Below are positions 32,135 to 45,190 of a stretch of 64,000 nt of DNA, piece after piece; within the stretch, counting starts at the first letter, position 1; every line of letters starts with the position of its first letter. Below the pieces are notes generated by a model. That model was given only the letters and a program-made list of their open reading frames with translations. It made no database searches and was not told where the DNA came from. Origin of the DNA: Fervidifonticultor_A sp037443565 (GTDB taxonomy: Bacteria > Sysuimicrobiota > Sysuimicrobiia > Sysuimicrobiales > Humicultoraceae). The DNA lies in contig JBBIOB010000001.1 in assembly GCA_037443565.1 (NCBI GenBank), positions 1 to 64,000 on the forward strand, written 5' to 3'. The position numbers and the translations under genes were made by a program.

Positions 32135-34870
32135 CTACCGCCCGCGTTCCAGCGCCTCCCGCAGCCGTTGCAGGTCGGCATCGAGCGCACGAAGCTCTTC
32201 CATCATCCTGGTCTGTCTCGCCTGCACCGCCCGCAGCAGGGCTGCGGGGTCGTCCGTGCCGGGGCCCGGCACCACCGGCGGCGGGGCCGCCGCGCCTGGT
32301 TCACCCGGGGTGATCCGCGTGACGATCGGACGCGCCGGCGTCGGCTCGGCGAACAGCGCCCTGAGCGCCGAGTCCACGGTGGCCTCCATCGCCAGGCGGT
32401 TCCCGCTGGCCAGCACCACCTGCTTCATCTCCGGGAGCCGGCCCTGCTCCGCCTGCAGGTAGATGGGCTCGACATACAGGTTCGACTCCCCGATGGGGAT
32501 GACAATCATGTTGCCGCGAATGACACGGTTGCCGCCCTGGCTCCACAGGGTGAACTGTTGGGAGATCATGGGATCCTGGTTGAGCCGCGCCTCGATCTGC
32601 ATCGGGCCGAAGACCAGCTTGTCCTTGGGATAGCGGAACGCCTTGAGCTGCCCGTAGTGCTCGCCGTCGGAGCGGGCGGCGAGCCAGGTGATCATGTTCT
32701 GCTTCCCCGGCGGCGTGTAGGGCAGGATCAGCACGAACTCCTCGCGGAGGGTGTCCGGCAGGCGCATGATGACGTAGTACGGCATCATCTGCCGCGGCCG
32801 GTCGATGTAGATCTCCTCGGGGAGCACCCACATGTCTTCCTTGTTGTAGAAGACCCGCGGGTCTTGCATGTGGAAGACGCGGTACATCTCGGCCTGCGCC
32901 GCGAACAGGTCCTGCGGGTAGCGCAGGTGCGGGCGCAGGAACGGCGGCAGCTCGCTGATCGGCCGCAGCAGCCCCGGGAAGATCTTCGCGAAGGTCTGGA
33001 TGATCGGATCCGTGGGCTCGGCGACGTACAGCGTGACGTCGCCGTTGTAGGCGTCTACCACGGCCTTCACGCTGTTGCGGATGTAGTTGAACCCGTCGCG
33101 GTGCGGCTGGGAGTAAGGATAGCGGTTGCTCTGCGTGTAGGCGTCCAGGATCCAGAACAGGCGGCCGTCAGCGACCACGACGTACGGATCGCTGTCCAGG
33201 CGCAGGAACGGCGCGACCCGGCTGACGCGATCGCGGATGTTTCGGTGGAACAGGATGGTGCTCTCGGGCGTGATCGCGTCCGAGAGCATGATGTTCAGGT
33301 CGCCGAAGCGCAGCGCGAACAGCAGGCGACGGGCCCGCGAGCCGATGTTCACGCCAGTCGTGCCCTCGTAGGTGGTGTATACGTTGTCGTCGCCCCGGGG
33401 GTAGCTGAACTCGGGGAACCGTGTGCGCACGATGACGTAGTCCTGCGACCGTTCGCTGTAGTAGAGCTCGGGCCGGTCAATCTGGATCTTACCGCGCGGG
33501 GGGACGTCCTGGATGAACAGGGTGGGCAGCCCCTCGGGCGTGACCTCGTTGACCGCGCTCATCGCCACGCCGTAGCCGTGCGTGAACTGCAGCCGCCGGT
33601 TGACCCAGGTCTGCGCCTGGGGCGGCAATCGCTCGGGCGCGAGCTCGCGGGCGGCCAGCATGACCTGCCGGTACTGCCCGTCGATGATGTAGCGGTCCAC
33701 GTCGACGTTGACGAAGTCGTAGTACAGCCGGATGCTCTGGATCTGGTTGTAGGTCGTCAGCAGCGGCTCGGGGTCCCACAGCCGGATGTTGCCGATCGTG
33801 CCCGGGTTCCCCCTGATCTCATCCGTCGTGACCATCTCCTCGCCGGTGATTGGCGTCTCCAGGATGCGGTCCAGGGCGAAGGCCTGGCGCGTCATCCGGA
33901 TGTTGCGCTCGATATAGGGGCGCTCGCGCTCAAGCTCCTGCGGCTGCACGATCAGGCGCTGGACCACCGAGGGATACGCGCCCGCCAGCAGGAATGCCGT
34001 GACCACCCACGCGGCGCCTGCGGCCAGCGGCACGCGGAGCGAGATGCGCGAGATGCCTGCCAGACACGCGACGGCTGCGATCAGGGCGAGGCCGACGAGC
34101 AGCCACAGCATGTGGAGACGGGCGTTCACGTCGGCGTAGCTGGCTCCAAACGCCGCGCCCCTCGGTGAGTAGACCAGCTCGAAGATGCTCAGGCGGTGAC
34201 CCCAGGCGATGAAGGCGAAGAACAGCGCGCCCAGCCCGAACAGGTGCGCGCGCATCGCCGGCGTCAGGCTCAGGCGAAACGACTGGCGCGACCACGGGCC
34301 GATCTCGCCGTCGGGCGAGACCGGTAGTTGGGGCAGCGCAATGCGGAAGGCGTACACGCCGGCTCCGGCGAGCAGGGCCATGACGACGATCGAGACGAAC
34401 CAGCTCTGGACGAACCGGTACAGCGGCAGCGAGAAGACAAAGAACCCAATGTCCCGGCCGAACAGAGGATCCGTCGCGTCAAACGGGGTGGCGCGCAGAT
34501 AGCGCAGGACTTCGCTCCAGTGCGCGGCCAGCGTGCCGGCGCTCATGAGGGCCAGCAGTACGCTTCCGCCGATCACGACCGGCAGGAAGATCGGCTCCAT
34601 CGCGCGCGTCTGCTCGCTGCCGGGGAACTCGAGCTGCCCCACCGCCCGTCGGCTCAGCCGGTTGGCGAGCAGCGCGCTGCCGAGGATGAGCACCGTTGAG
34701 AGAACGGCGCCGACGGCAAACAACCCGATCTGCATGAACAGGCGCGTGCGGTAGACGCCGAGGAACCCGAGATCCGTGAACCACAGCCAGTCGGTCACCA
34801 GCCCGAGCGCCCTCGGACCGAACCAGAACAGGACCAACGCAACAAGGATGATCTTGGTGCTCCGGCTCAT
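32135..34870 (-). CDS. UPF0182 family membrane protein
   Basis: 911 residues. N-terminal third has seven membrane helices (ILVALVLFWFGPRALGLVTD, MQIGLFAVGAVLSTVLILGS, ALFFAFIAWGHRLSIFEL and others). The rest is a large domain with family motifs: RNIRMTRQAFALDRI, NIRLWDPEPLLTTYNQIQSI, RYIIDGQYRQVMLAAREL, FTHGYGVAMSAVNEVTPEGL, NSVKAVVDAYNGDVTLYV. The function of UPF0182 is unknown; it occurs in Firmicutes, Actinobacteria, Cyanobacteria and some uncultured lineages. The last 60 residues are Pro-rich then coiled-coil (QARQTRMMEELRALDADLQR). ATG 34870 with ribosome site AGGTGGGAG. Confidence 0.9.
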   Translation of the reverse strand: MSRSTKIILVALVLFWFGPRALGLVTDWLWFTDLGFLGVYRTRLFMQIGLFAVGAVLSTVLILGSALLANRLSRRAVGQLEFPGSEQTRAMEPIFLPVVIGGSVLLALMSAGTLAAHWSEVLRYLRATPFDATDPLFGRDIGFFVFSLPLYRFVQSWFVSIVVMALLAGAGVYAFRIALPQLPVSPDGEIGPWSRQSFRLSLTPAMRAHLFGLGALFFAFIAWGHRLSIFELVYSPRGAAFGASYADVNARLHMLWLLVGLALIAAVACLAGISRISLRVPLAAGAAWVVTAFLLAGAYPSVVQRLIVQPQELERERPYIERNIRMTRQAFALDRILETPITGEEMVTTDEIRGNPGTIGNIRLWDPEPLLTTYNQIQSIRLYYDFVNVDVDRYIIDGQYRQVMLAARELAPERLPPQAQTWVNRRLQFTHGYGVAMSAVNEVTPEGLPTLFIQDVPPRGKIQIDRPELYYSERSQDYVIVRTRFPEFSYPRGDDNVYTTYEGTTGVNIGSRARRLLFALRFGDLNIMLSDAITPESTILFHRNIRDRVSRVAPFLRLDSDPYVVVADGRLFWILDAYTQSNRYPYSQPHRDGFNYIRNSVKAVVDAYNGDVTLYVAEPTDPIIQTFAKIFPGLLRPISELPPFLRPHLRYPQDLFAAQAEMYRVFHMQDPRVFYNKEDMWVLPEEIYIDRPRQMMPYYVIMRLPDTLREEFVLILPYTPPGKQNMITWLAARSDGEHYGQLKAFRYPKDKLVFGPMQIEARLNQDPMISQQFTLWSQGGNRVIRGNMIVIPIGESNLYVEPIYLQAEQGRLPEMKQVVLASGNRLAMEATVDSALRALFAEPTPARPIVTRITPGEPGAAAPPPVVPGPGTDDPAALLRAVQARQTRMMEELRALDADLQRLREALERGR

Positions 34871-34921
34871 CTCCCACCTGTGCGGATGACGTGTAAACCC
34901 GAAACTTCTCTTGCGACTTCC

Positions 34922-34927
34922 ATTATA
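34922..34927 (-). promoter_or_regulatory. -10 box of UPF0182 gene
   Basis: A consensus TATAAT (minus strand) lies about 50 nt before the ATG at 34870; no convincing -35 is visible at 17 bp. Confidence 0.4.
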
Positions 34928-34996
34928 CGTGAAGGCCGCGCCCGCGTGCGCCTGGTGTCGCTCGAACGCGCGATCGAACGGGCCCTGGGTCGAGAT

Positions 34997-35713
34997 TCAC
35001 CTGCCGAGCGGCTCTAGCGAACGCGCCGCGCGGGCGGCCTGTCTGGCGGCGCGCAGAGGATCAGGCGCCCGCACGGCTCCGCTCGACTCCAGGACGACCT
35101 CCACGGCGGTCGCGGCGTCGGTGCGCCAGGCGGCGTGGACGGCCAGGGGGCGGACGCCGTCGCGCGTTCTGACCCAGTAGCCCACGATTTCGTCCCCGAT
35201 CCTCAACGCACTGCGCGCGCCGCGCTCCCCCGAGGGCCATGCGCCTTCAGCGATTAGCGGTCGCGTGGTGACGCCGATGGTCGGAAGGTCGAGCCGGGCA
35301 CCCAGGTGCAGCGCCAGGCCTGCGCGCCTGGGGTGATCGCGGCCCGTCGCGTTGACGAGCAGGACCTCCGGACGCGCCGGCAGGCGCAGCACGGCCGCTT
35401 CGAGCAGCGGGCCCTCGCGCAGCGCCAGCAGTCCTGGCGCGTACGCCGCCTGGGCTGTGCCCCGCGCGACGACCGTGGTCATCAGCCGGCCCTCCAGCAT
35501 CCACACCGCGGCCGCCCATCCCGGATCGCCTGGGGCGCCCGCGCCGTTCCGGCCCCGGGCAAAGCACAGGATGCAGGCGGCCACCGACCGTACCGGACCC
35601 TCGGGCCGCCAGGGGACCGGAGACGCGCGGCCCAGGTGGGCCTGTGCGGCGATGAGCTCCTCCGCTGTCAGGGCCCATGGCTGTAGTTGCACATCAATGG
35701 CCGGGGTCGGCAT
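34997..35713 (-). CDS. Endonuclease V-like protein with lost catalytic residues
   Basis: 238 residues with the endonuclease V fold signature YAPGLLALREGPLLEAAVLR and HPRRAGLALHLGARLDLPTI. In active enzymes (deoxyinosine-specific DNA repair) the metal is held by an Asp in a GVDV-like strand, the Glu of FREGP and an Asp in LLVDGHG, with a Lys in GVAK. Here the first strand reads VRSVAACILCFA without Asp, the Glu is present, VDGHG is VNATG (Asp to Asn), and GVAK is GVTT (Lys lost). It is therefore probably not a nuclease but a derived binding protein. It follows the ABC ATPase gene by about 10 bp on the same strand. Confidence 0.75.
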   Translation of the reverse strand: MPTPAIDVQLQPWALTAEELIAAQAHLGRASPVPWRPEGPVRSVAACILCFARGRNGAGAPGDPGWAAAVWMLEGRLMTTVVARGTAQAAYAPGLLALREGPLLEAAVLRLPARPEVLLVNATGRDHPRRAGLALHLGARLDLPTIGVTTRPLIAEGAWPSGERGARSALRIGDEIVGYWVRTRDGVRPLAVHAAWRTDAATAVEVVLESSGAVRAPDPLRAARQAARAARSLEPLGR

Positions 35714-35722
35714 CAGCCGGCC

Positions 35723-36496
35723 CTACAGCGTCGGCGCCAGCCGCAGCAGCGCCTTCGTGTACGGATGCTCGGGGAATCTGAAGACCCGGTCGGTGGGGCC
35801 TGACTCGACGATCTCGCCGCGCCGCATGACGTAGACATGCTCGGTCCGCTGCGCCACCAGGCCCAGGTTATGGGTGATCAGCAGCAGCGACATCCCCAGC
35901 TCCTGCTGGATCCGGTGGAGCAGGTCGAGGATCTGCGCCTGGATCGTCACGTCGAGCCCCGAGGTGGGCTCATCCGCGATCAACAGGCTCGGGGAAGGCG
36001 CGACGGCCGACGCGATGAGGACGCGCTGGCGCTGTCCGCCGGACAGGTGGTGCGGATAGCGCCCGAAGAGCGAGGCGTCCAGGCCGACGCGCCGGAGCGC
36101 GTCGAGCGCCCGCTCCCGCGCACCCCGCTTCCCATGGTGGACCTCCACGCCTTCCATGACCTGCTCGCCGACCGTCATCAGAGGATTGAGGGCGGCCGAG
36201 GGCTCCTGGAAGATGATCGCGATCCTGGCGCCCCGATACGGCCGCAGGTCGTCCTCTGAGAGGTGCGTCAGGTCGACGTCGCCAAACAGGATCCGGCCTC
36301 CGGTGATGACGGCGGCGTCGGTGGGGAACAGCCGGATGATGGCATACGCCGTCATGGACTTCCCGGCGCCTGATTCGCCGACCAGGGCCACCGACCGGCC
36401 GGACGGGACCTCGAGCGAGACCCCCTTCAACACGGTCAGCGCGCGGGTGGGCTGTTGGATGTCGACGCTGAGATCCTCGACCCGCAGGTCAGGCAT
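35723..36496 (-). CDS. Peptide/nickel-type ABC transporter ATPase (DppD/OppD-like), short
   Basis: 257 residues: Walker A GESGAGKS, Q-loop IIFQEPSAALNPLMTVGEQ, signature LSGGQRQRV, Walker B LLIADEPTSGLD, H-loop ITHNL, and EHPYTKALL at the C-terminus. It belongs to the DppD group but lacks the 60-70-residue oligopeptide_HPY tail with its cysteines. ATG 36496 (MPDLRVEDLSVD) fits the family start. No permease, substrate-binding protein or DppF is beside it, so it either serves distant permeases or is an orphan. Confidence 0.8.
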   Translation of the reverse strand: MPDLRVEDLSVDIQQPTRALTVLKGVSLEVPSGRSVALVGESGAGKSMTAYAIIRLFPTDAAVITGGRILFGDVDLTHLSEDDLRPYRGARIAIIFQEPSAALNPLMTVGEQVMEGVEVHHGKRGARERALDALRRVGLDASLFGRYPHHLSGGQRQRVLIASAVAPSPSLLIADEPTSGLDVTIQAQILDLLHRIQQELGMSLLLITHNLGLVAQRTEHVYVMRRGEIVESGPTDRVFRFPEHPYTKALLRLAPTL

Positions 36497-36567
36497 GCCG
36501 ATCCCCCAGCACCGCAGCATGCGGCGGACGCCTGCATCCTACTAGACGCAGCCGTGCGGACCTGGGT

Positions 36568-39201
36568 TCACGCGGGTCCGGCCGGCGGCTCCAGCGCGTG
36601 CGCTACGAGCTGCTCCACGGACATCGCCCGGCCTTCCTCGATGGCCGCGGCGAGCGCTTCACGGTCGAGGGTCACGTTTCCCACGTTCCAGTGCTCTCCC
36701 AGGGTCTGGATGAAGTTCGCCAGGTCGGCGTCGCTCGCGCTCGCCAGCGCGGACCAGCCTCCCGCCAGGCGCCCCGCGCGGTGTGGGTCGTTCTCGAGCA
36801 GCGCGAGGTTCGAGAAGTCCGACAGCAGCCCGGCGATGCCCGACACGTCGCGCGCCTCGGCAAAGATCGTCAGTCCCTCGGCGAGCGCGGCCCGCGCGCC
36901 GGCCAGGTCGCGCGTCTCCATCATGGCCAGCCCGTAGCTGTGCAGCGCCCAGCCCAGGCTGAAGCGATCGTTGAGCGCTCGGAAGATCGGGATGCACACG
37001 CTGAGATGACGCAGGGCCGCCTGTCCGCCGCTCAGCCCAAACTCGGCGCTGGCCAGTCCCCAGTGCGTCTTGGCGATGCCGGCCCTGTCCTGCGCCTGTT
37101 CGTAGATCGCGAGCGCTTCGCGCAGCAGCGCGCGTCCCTTCTCCAGATCGGCCCGTGGGACCGTGTACGGAAACGCCAGGTTGTACAGCGCCTGCGCGAC
37201 GTCGAACGGGGTCCCACGCTCGCGCGCGACCTCCAGTTGTGCTTCGTAGTAGGCCCGCGCGGCATCAAAATCGCCCTGCCAGTAGGCGATGCCGCCTGCG
37301 GCTTCCACGGCCGCGGCATAGGCCGGCCGGGACGCGGCACCCGGCAGAGCGAGGATAGCGCCCAGCCGCTCCCGGGCCTCGTGGAGGTGCCCGCGCATCT
37401 GCCAGAACCGCCACAGCGCGGCGCCGAACCGCAACGCCGTCTCGACCTCACCGCGCTCGACCGCCCATCCCAGCGCCGCGCGGAGGTTGTCGTGCTCGCG
37501 CTCCAGCCGGTCCAGCCGGGTCTTGCCCTCCGGTCCCTGCAGGTGGGGCGCGGCGTCCTCTGCCAGCGCCAGAAACGCCGCCGCATGCCGGCGCCGGATC
37601 TGCGAGGCTTCGCCGCTGGCTTCCAGCCGTTCGAGCGCGAACTCCCGGATCGTCTCCAGCATGACGAAGCGCGGCTCGCCGCCGACATCCTCGTGGCGCA
37701 GCAGGCTCTGGTCGACGAGACCCGCCAGCCCTTCCAACACATCCCGGCCCAGCTCCTCCGCCGGGCCGCAGACCGCCTCGGCCTCTGGGAGCGCGCAGCC
37801 GCCGACGAAGACCGAGACCCGCGCCAGCAGGCGCTGGCCGCTGCCGTCGAGCAGGTCACAGCTCCAGGCGATCGCGTCGCGCAGCGTCTGCTGCCGGGTT
37901 GGCAGGTCGCGCGGGCCCCCGGCGAGCAGGCTGAGCCGGCGCTGCAGGCGGGCGAGCATGGCCGCTGGGGGCAGGAGCTTCACCCGGGCGGCCGCCAGCT
38001 CGATGGCTAGCGGCAGGCCGTCCAACCGCCAGGTGATCTCGGCGATCGCCGGCGCGTTCTCGTTGGTGACGGCGAAATCCGGCCGGGCGGCCGCCGCGCG
38101 CTGGATGAACAGCGCCACGGCCTCGTACTGCGAGAGCGACTCCAGCGACGGCAGGTGCTTGAGATCCGGCAGCGACAGCGGCGGGACCGGGAACTCCTGC
38201 TCGCCGTAGACGTGCAGCGCGGCCCGACTGGTGACGATGATCTGGATGCGCGGGGAGGCCCGCAGCAGGTCGCCGACGCGCGGCGCTGCGTCGAGAATCT
38301 GCTCGAAGTTGTCCAGGATCAGCAGGAGCTTTCGGTCGCCCAGGTACTCGATGAGATGCTCCATCGGCGGCCGTCCTGGTGCTTCCTGGAGGCCGAGCGC
38401 TTGCGCGATCGTTGAGGGGACCAGGTTCGGGTCCGCGATGGCCGCCAGCGGCACGAAGTACACGCCGTCGGGGAACCGGTCGATGACGTCCACGGCGAGC
38501 TCCAGCGACAGGCGCGTCTTGCCCGTGCCGCCCGGTCCGGTGAACGTCAGCAGCCGGTTGGTCCCCAGCAGCCGGCGCGCCTCTGCCAGCTCGCGCTGGC
38601 GCCCGACGAAGCTGGTCAACTGTGTCGGGAGGTTGTTGGGCGCAGCGTCGAGGGTGCGCAGGGCCGGGAACTCGCTCGGGAGGCCCTCAACCACCACCTG
38701 GAAGAGGTGCTCGGGCCGCATCAGGTCCTTCAGCCGGCGTGCCCCCAGGTCACGCAGCGTGACGCCCGGCGGGAGGGTCCCCTCGACGAGGGCTTTGGTG
38801 GCGTGTGACAGGAGGATCTGCCCGCCGTGGCCGGCCGCGCAGATGCGCGCGGCCTTGTGCACGTCGAGCCCGATGTAGTCCCCGGCGGTGGGCGTTCCCT
38901 CGCCGGTGTGCAGGCCCATGCGCACCCGAAGGACGACGCCGTCCGGCCAGGCGAACCCAGCCAGGGCACGCTGCGCGGCCACGGCTGCACCGAGCGCGCG
39001 GGCGGCGCTGGCGAAGACGATGAAGAAGGCGTCGCCCTCGGTGTTCACTTCGTGCCCGCCCTCTGCCGCCACCGCGGCCCGCAGGAGCCTTCGGTGCTCT
39101 TCCAGGAGCGCGTCATAGCGCGCGCCGTGCCGCTGGAGCAGGCGCGTGGACCCCTCGATGTCGGTGAAGAGGAACGTGACGGTGCCGCTGGGCAGGGGCA
39201 T
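36568..39201 (-). CDS. STAND regulator: cyclase-like domain, NB-ARC-type ATPase, TPR repeats
   Basis: 877 residues. Residues 1-170 are a class III nucleotide-cyclase homology domain (PSGTVTFLFTDIEGSTRLLQ, EVNTEGDAFFIVFASAA, LDVHKAARICAAGHGGQILL); both metal Asp residues are present but the purine-binding Lys (usual KTxGD) is Asn here, so activity is uncertain. Residues about 220-560 are a STAND ATPase (LLTFTGPGGTGKTRLSLELA; LLLILDNFEQIL; LDGLPLAIELAAARV). The C-terminus from about 600 is TPR-like. There is no LuxR-type DNA-binding domain. Relatives are common in high-GC soil bacteria; ligand unknown. Confidence 0.8.
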   Translation of the reverse strand: MPLPSGTVTFLFTDIEGSTRLLQRHGARYDALLEEHRRLLRAAVAAEGGHEVNTEGDAFFIVFASAARALGAAVAAQRALAGFAWPDGVVLRVRMGLHTGEGTPTAGDYIGLDVHKAARICAAGHGGQILLSHATKALVEGTLPPGVTLRDLGARRLKDLMRPEHLFQVVVEGLPSEFPALRTLDAAPNNLPTQLTSFVGRQRELAEARRLLGTNRLLTFTGPGGTGKTRLSLELAVDVIDRFPDGVYFVPLAAIADPNLVPSTIAQALGLQEAPGRPPMEHLIEYLGDRKLLLILDNFEQILDAAPRVGDLLRASPRIQIIVTSRAALHVYGEQEFPVPPLSLPDLKHLPSLESLSQYEAVALFIQRAAAARPDFAVTNENAPAIAEITWRLDGLPLAIELAAARVKLLPPAAMLARLQRRLSLLAGGPRDLPTRQQTLRDAIAWSCDLLDGSGQRLLARVSVFVGGCALPEAEAVCGPAEELGRDVLEGLAGLVDQSLLRHEDVGGEPRFVMLETIREFALERLEASGEASQIRRRHAAAFLALAEDAAPHLQGPEGKTRLDRLEREHDNLRAALGWAVERGEVETALRFGAALWRFWQMRGHLHEARERLGAILALPGAASRPAYAAAVEAAGGIAYWQGDFDAARAYYEAQLEVARERGTPFDVAQALYNLAFPYTVPRADLEKGRALLREALAIYEQAQDRAGIAKTHWGLASAEFGLSGGQAALRHLSVCIPIFRALNDRFSLGWALHSYGLAMMETRDLAGARAALAEGLTIFAEARDVSGIAGLLSDFSNLALLENDPHRAGRLAGGWSALASASDADLANFIQTLGEHWNVGNVTLDREALAAAIEEGRAMSVEQLVAHALEPPAGPA

Positions 39202-39370
39202 GCAGGAGAATGCGACCCTCGCAGACGGTGTTCCTGCGCCGGCCCACGCTCTGCCCCGATCTGGCCCCCCGCAGGCGCCTGTTCCTGCAGTCGCGAACAC
39301 GACGCATGAGGGCACATCAGCCGGCGGGACCCGTTGCGGGACGATACATTGCGCGCCTCAGGAGGATGCC

Positions 39371-40762
39371 ATGCCAGACGACCGACCACACCGCTATATA
39401 GATGAGCACCGCCAGGCCGCCCTGGACCTCCTCACGACCCTGCTGCGCCAGCCGAGCATCAGCGCCCAGGACGCGGGCGTCAAGGAGTGCGCCGCGCTGC
39501 TGGCCGGCATGATGCGCGACCTCGGCATTCCCGCCGAGGTGATCCCGACCCCCACGCAGCCCGTGGTCTACGGCGAGATCGTGCGGGATCCGGGCGCCTT
39601 CACGCTGCTGTGCTACGGGCACTACGATGTCCAGCCGCCCGAGCCGCTCGAGCTGTGGGAGAGCGCGCCGTTTGAGCCCACGATCCGCGACGGTCGTCTC
39701 TACGCCCGGGGCGCCGGCGACAACAAGGGCCAGTTGATCACCCACGTCCTGGCGGCGAAGGCCTGGCTCGAGGCCGCCGGCGGCCCGCCGGTGAATCTCA
39801 AGTTCGTCTTCGAAGGCGAGGAGGAGTCGGGCTCGCCCGGCCTCGGGGAGTTCGTGCGCGGGCACTCGGCGAAGCTTGCCGCCGATCTGGTCTACATCTC
39901 GGACGGCGGGCTGCATCCCTCGGGCGCGCCGGTGATCTCGCTCGGCAATCGCGGCATCCTCGGCATCACGCTGCTCGCGCAGGGCGCCGACCGGGACAAC
40001 CACTCCGGCAACAAGGGTGGGGTAGCACCCAACCCGGTCTGGATGCTCGTGCACCTGCTCTCCACGATGGTCGATCCCACCGGCCGCGTCCTGATCGAAG
40101 GGTTCTACGACGACGTCCGGTCCGTCGGTCCGACCGAGGAGCGGCTGCTGGCGGCGATGGACTTCGATCCCGTGGAGTTCGGCAGGACCATGGGGCTCGA
40201 GCGGGTCCCGATGGACGGGCCGAGCTACTGGCGCCGGATCATGCTGGAGCCGTACTTCAACATCAACGGGTTCATCAGCGGTTACGTGGGCCCTGGGTCA
40301 AAGACGATCATCCCCTCAAAGGCCGAGTGCCGCATCGACATCCGGCTGGTCGTGGACCAGCGCATTCAGGACATCCTCGAGAAGGTCAGGCGGCACGTCG
40401 CCAGGGTCGATCCGCGCGTGCAGGTGCTCGAGCGGGGGTTCGGGACGATGGAGGCCAGCCGGACCGCTCCCGACCACCCGGCCGTGGAAGTCGTCGCGCG
40501 CGCGATCGAGGCGGTGCGTGGCATCCGGCCGTACATCACGCTGTCATCGGGCGGCAGCCTGCCGAACGCCGTGTGGCCCACCGTCCTGGGCGTCGATCAC
40601 ATCGGCGTGCCGTATGCCAACGCAGACGAGAACAACCACAGTCCCAACGAGAACCTGAGCCTGGAGCGGTTCTTCGATGGGATCCACGTGAGCGCGGAGG
40701 TCTTCCGGGCGCTCGCCGAGGCCGACGCCCGGGGCGGGTTCCCGCGGCGTCGCGCGCCGTGA
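39371..40762 (+). CDS. M20-family metallo-dipeptidase
   Basis: 463 residues. Zinc-peptidase residues: LLCYGHYDVQPPEPLELW (His, Asp), ARGAGDNKGQL (bridging Asp), FVFEGEEESGSPGL (catalytic Glu-Glu), YISDGG (Asp), HSPNENLSL (His). The dimerisation lid lies between about 210 and 320. It resembles cytosolic non-specific dipeptidase (CNDP) and hydrolyses di- or short peptides or N-acyl amino acids. ATG 39371 has a GGAGG ribosome site 5 nt upstream; the longer frame overlaps the divergent STAND gene. Confidence 0.85.
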   Translation: MPDDRPHRYIDEHRQAALDLLTTLLRQPSISAQDAGVKECAALLAGMMRDLGIPAEVIPTPTQPVVYGEIVRDPGAFTLLCYGHYDVQPPEPLELWESAPFEPTIRDGRLYARGAGDNKGQLITHVLAAKAWLEAAGGPPVNLKFVFEGEEESGSPGLGEFVRGHSAKLAADLVYISDGGLHPSGAPVISLGNRGILGITLLAQGADRDNHSGNKGGVAPNPVWMLVHLLSTMVDPTGRVLIEGFYDDVRSVGPTEERLLAAMDFDPVEFGRTMGLERVPMDGPSYWRRIMLEPYFNINGFISGYVGPGSKTIIPSKAECRIDIRLVVDQRIQDILEKVRRHVARVDPRVQVLERGFGTMEASRTAPDHPAVEVVARAIEAVRGIRPYITLSSGGSLPNAVWPTVLGVDHIGVPYANADENNHSPNENLSLERFFDGIHVSAEVFRALAEADARGGFPRRRAP

Positions 40763-40784
40763 CCTGTGCCGTGGGGTGGGCCGG

Positions 40785-41285
40785 CTACGGGCCGAACCGG
40801 ATGGTCAGGTCGGGGCTCGCGACGAACCGGGCCGACGCTTCGGCCAGGACCTGGCCCTCGGGGTCGAGGATCCGGCCGGCGGCCGCGTAGATCCGGCGCC
40901 GCTCGGCCGCGATGCCTTCGAGCCGCAGTTGCATCGTGATCGGGATCGGTCGGCGGAACCGGAGCTGCATGTCCGCCGTCACCGTGATGACGCCGTGCCG
41001 CGCGTACACCGCCCACCACATCGCGTCGTCCAGCAGCGCGGCGATCACGCCGCCGTGCAGGAGGCCGTCGAAGCCCTGGAGGTGCGCGGGCACCGCGGTC
41101 TCCGACCGGACGCCGACCGGGCGCCCATCGAGGTCGCGCAACCGGTGGAAGCGCAGGCGGATCCCCAGGGTGTTGGCCTGGCCGCAGACCAGGCAGTGTC
41201 CCTCTGATGGAGGCAGAGGATCCGCGTCGGCGCTGAGGGCGTCGTTGGGGAAGACGGCGGTTTCCACGCCCCCAGGGTATCGCAT
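40785..41285 (-). CDS. PaaI-type hotdog thioesterase
   Basis: 166 residues. The N-terminal CLVCGQANTLGIRLRFH knuckle is followed by a single hotdog domain: GFDGLLHGGVIAALLDDAMW (the HGG(V)xxxLLD catalytic helix), TADMQLRFRRPIPITMQLRL. Such enzymes hydrolyse acyl-CoA thioesters. ATG 41285 was chosen because the longer frame enters the upstream noncoding region. Convergent with the M20 peptidase gene (22 bp apart). Confidence 0.75.
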   Translation of the reverse strand: MRYPGGVETAVFPNDALSADADPLPPSEGHCLVCGQANTLGIRLRFHRLRDLDGRPVGVRSETAVPAHLQGFDGLLHGGVIAALLDDAMWWAVYARHGVITVTADMQLRFRRPIPITMQLRLEGIAAERRRIYAAAGRILDPEGQVLAEASARFVASPDLTIRFGP

Positions 41286-41560
41286 GGTCCGCCCTTCAGG
41301 AAGACGGCCTGCGGCGGGCCTGCCACCCTGGCACAGGAGGCCCTGGGGGGACCGAAGTCCAATCCTGCCCGGGAGGGGTAACGCCGGGGCCCGGCGGCTG
41401 CCGCCGCCGGACGTCATCAGGTCGAGGATGGATACCTGTTCCCGCCGCGCCCCGATACCCTCTTACCTGGGGGTCGACACACCCGGGACATTTCGGGTCT
41501 CTTGCCTGCCGGTCTGTCGCAGGACGGGTGTCACGTTGGCCAGGATCGAGGAGGATCAGT

Positions 41561-45184
<3,624 letters not shown>

Positions 45185-45190
45185 CGGAAG

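Noticed and set aside
32105..34168. 687-codon plus-strand frame opposite UPF0182
   Set aside because: Shadow frame; the opposite strand encodes a clear UPF0182 protein.
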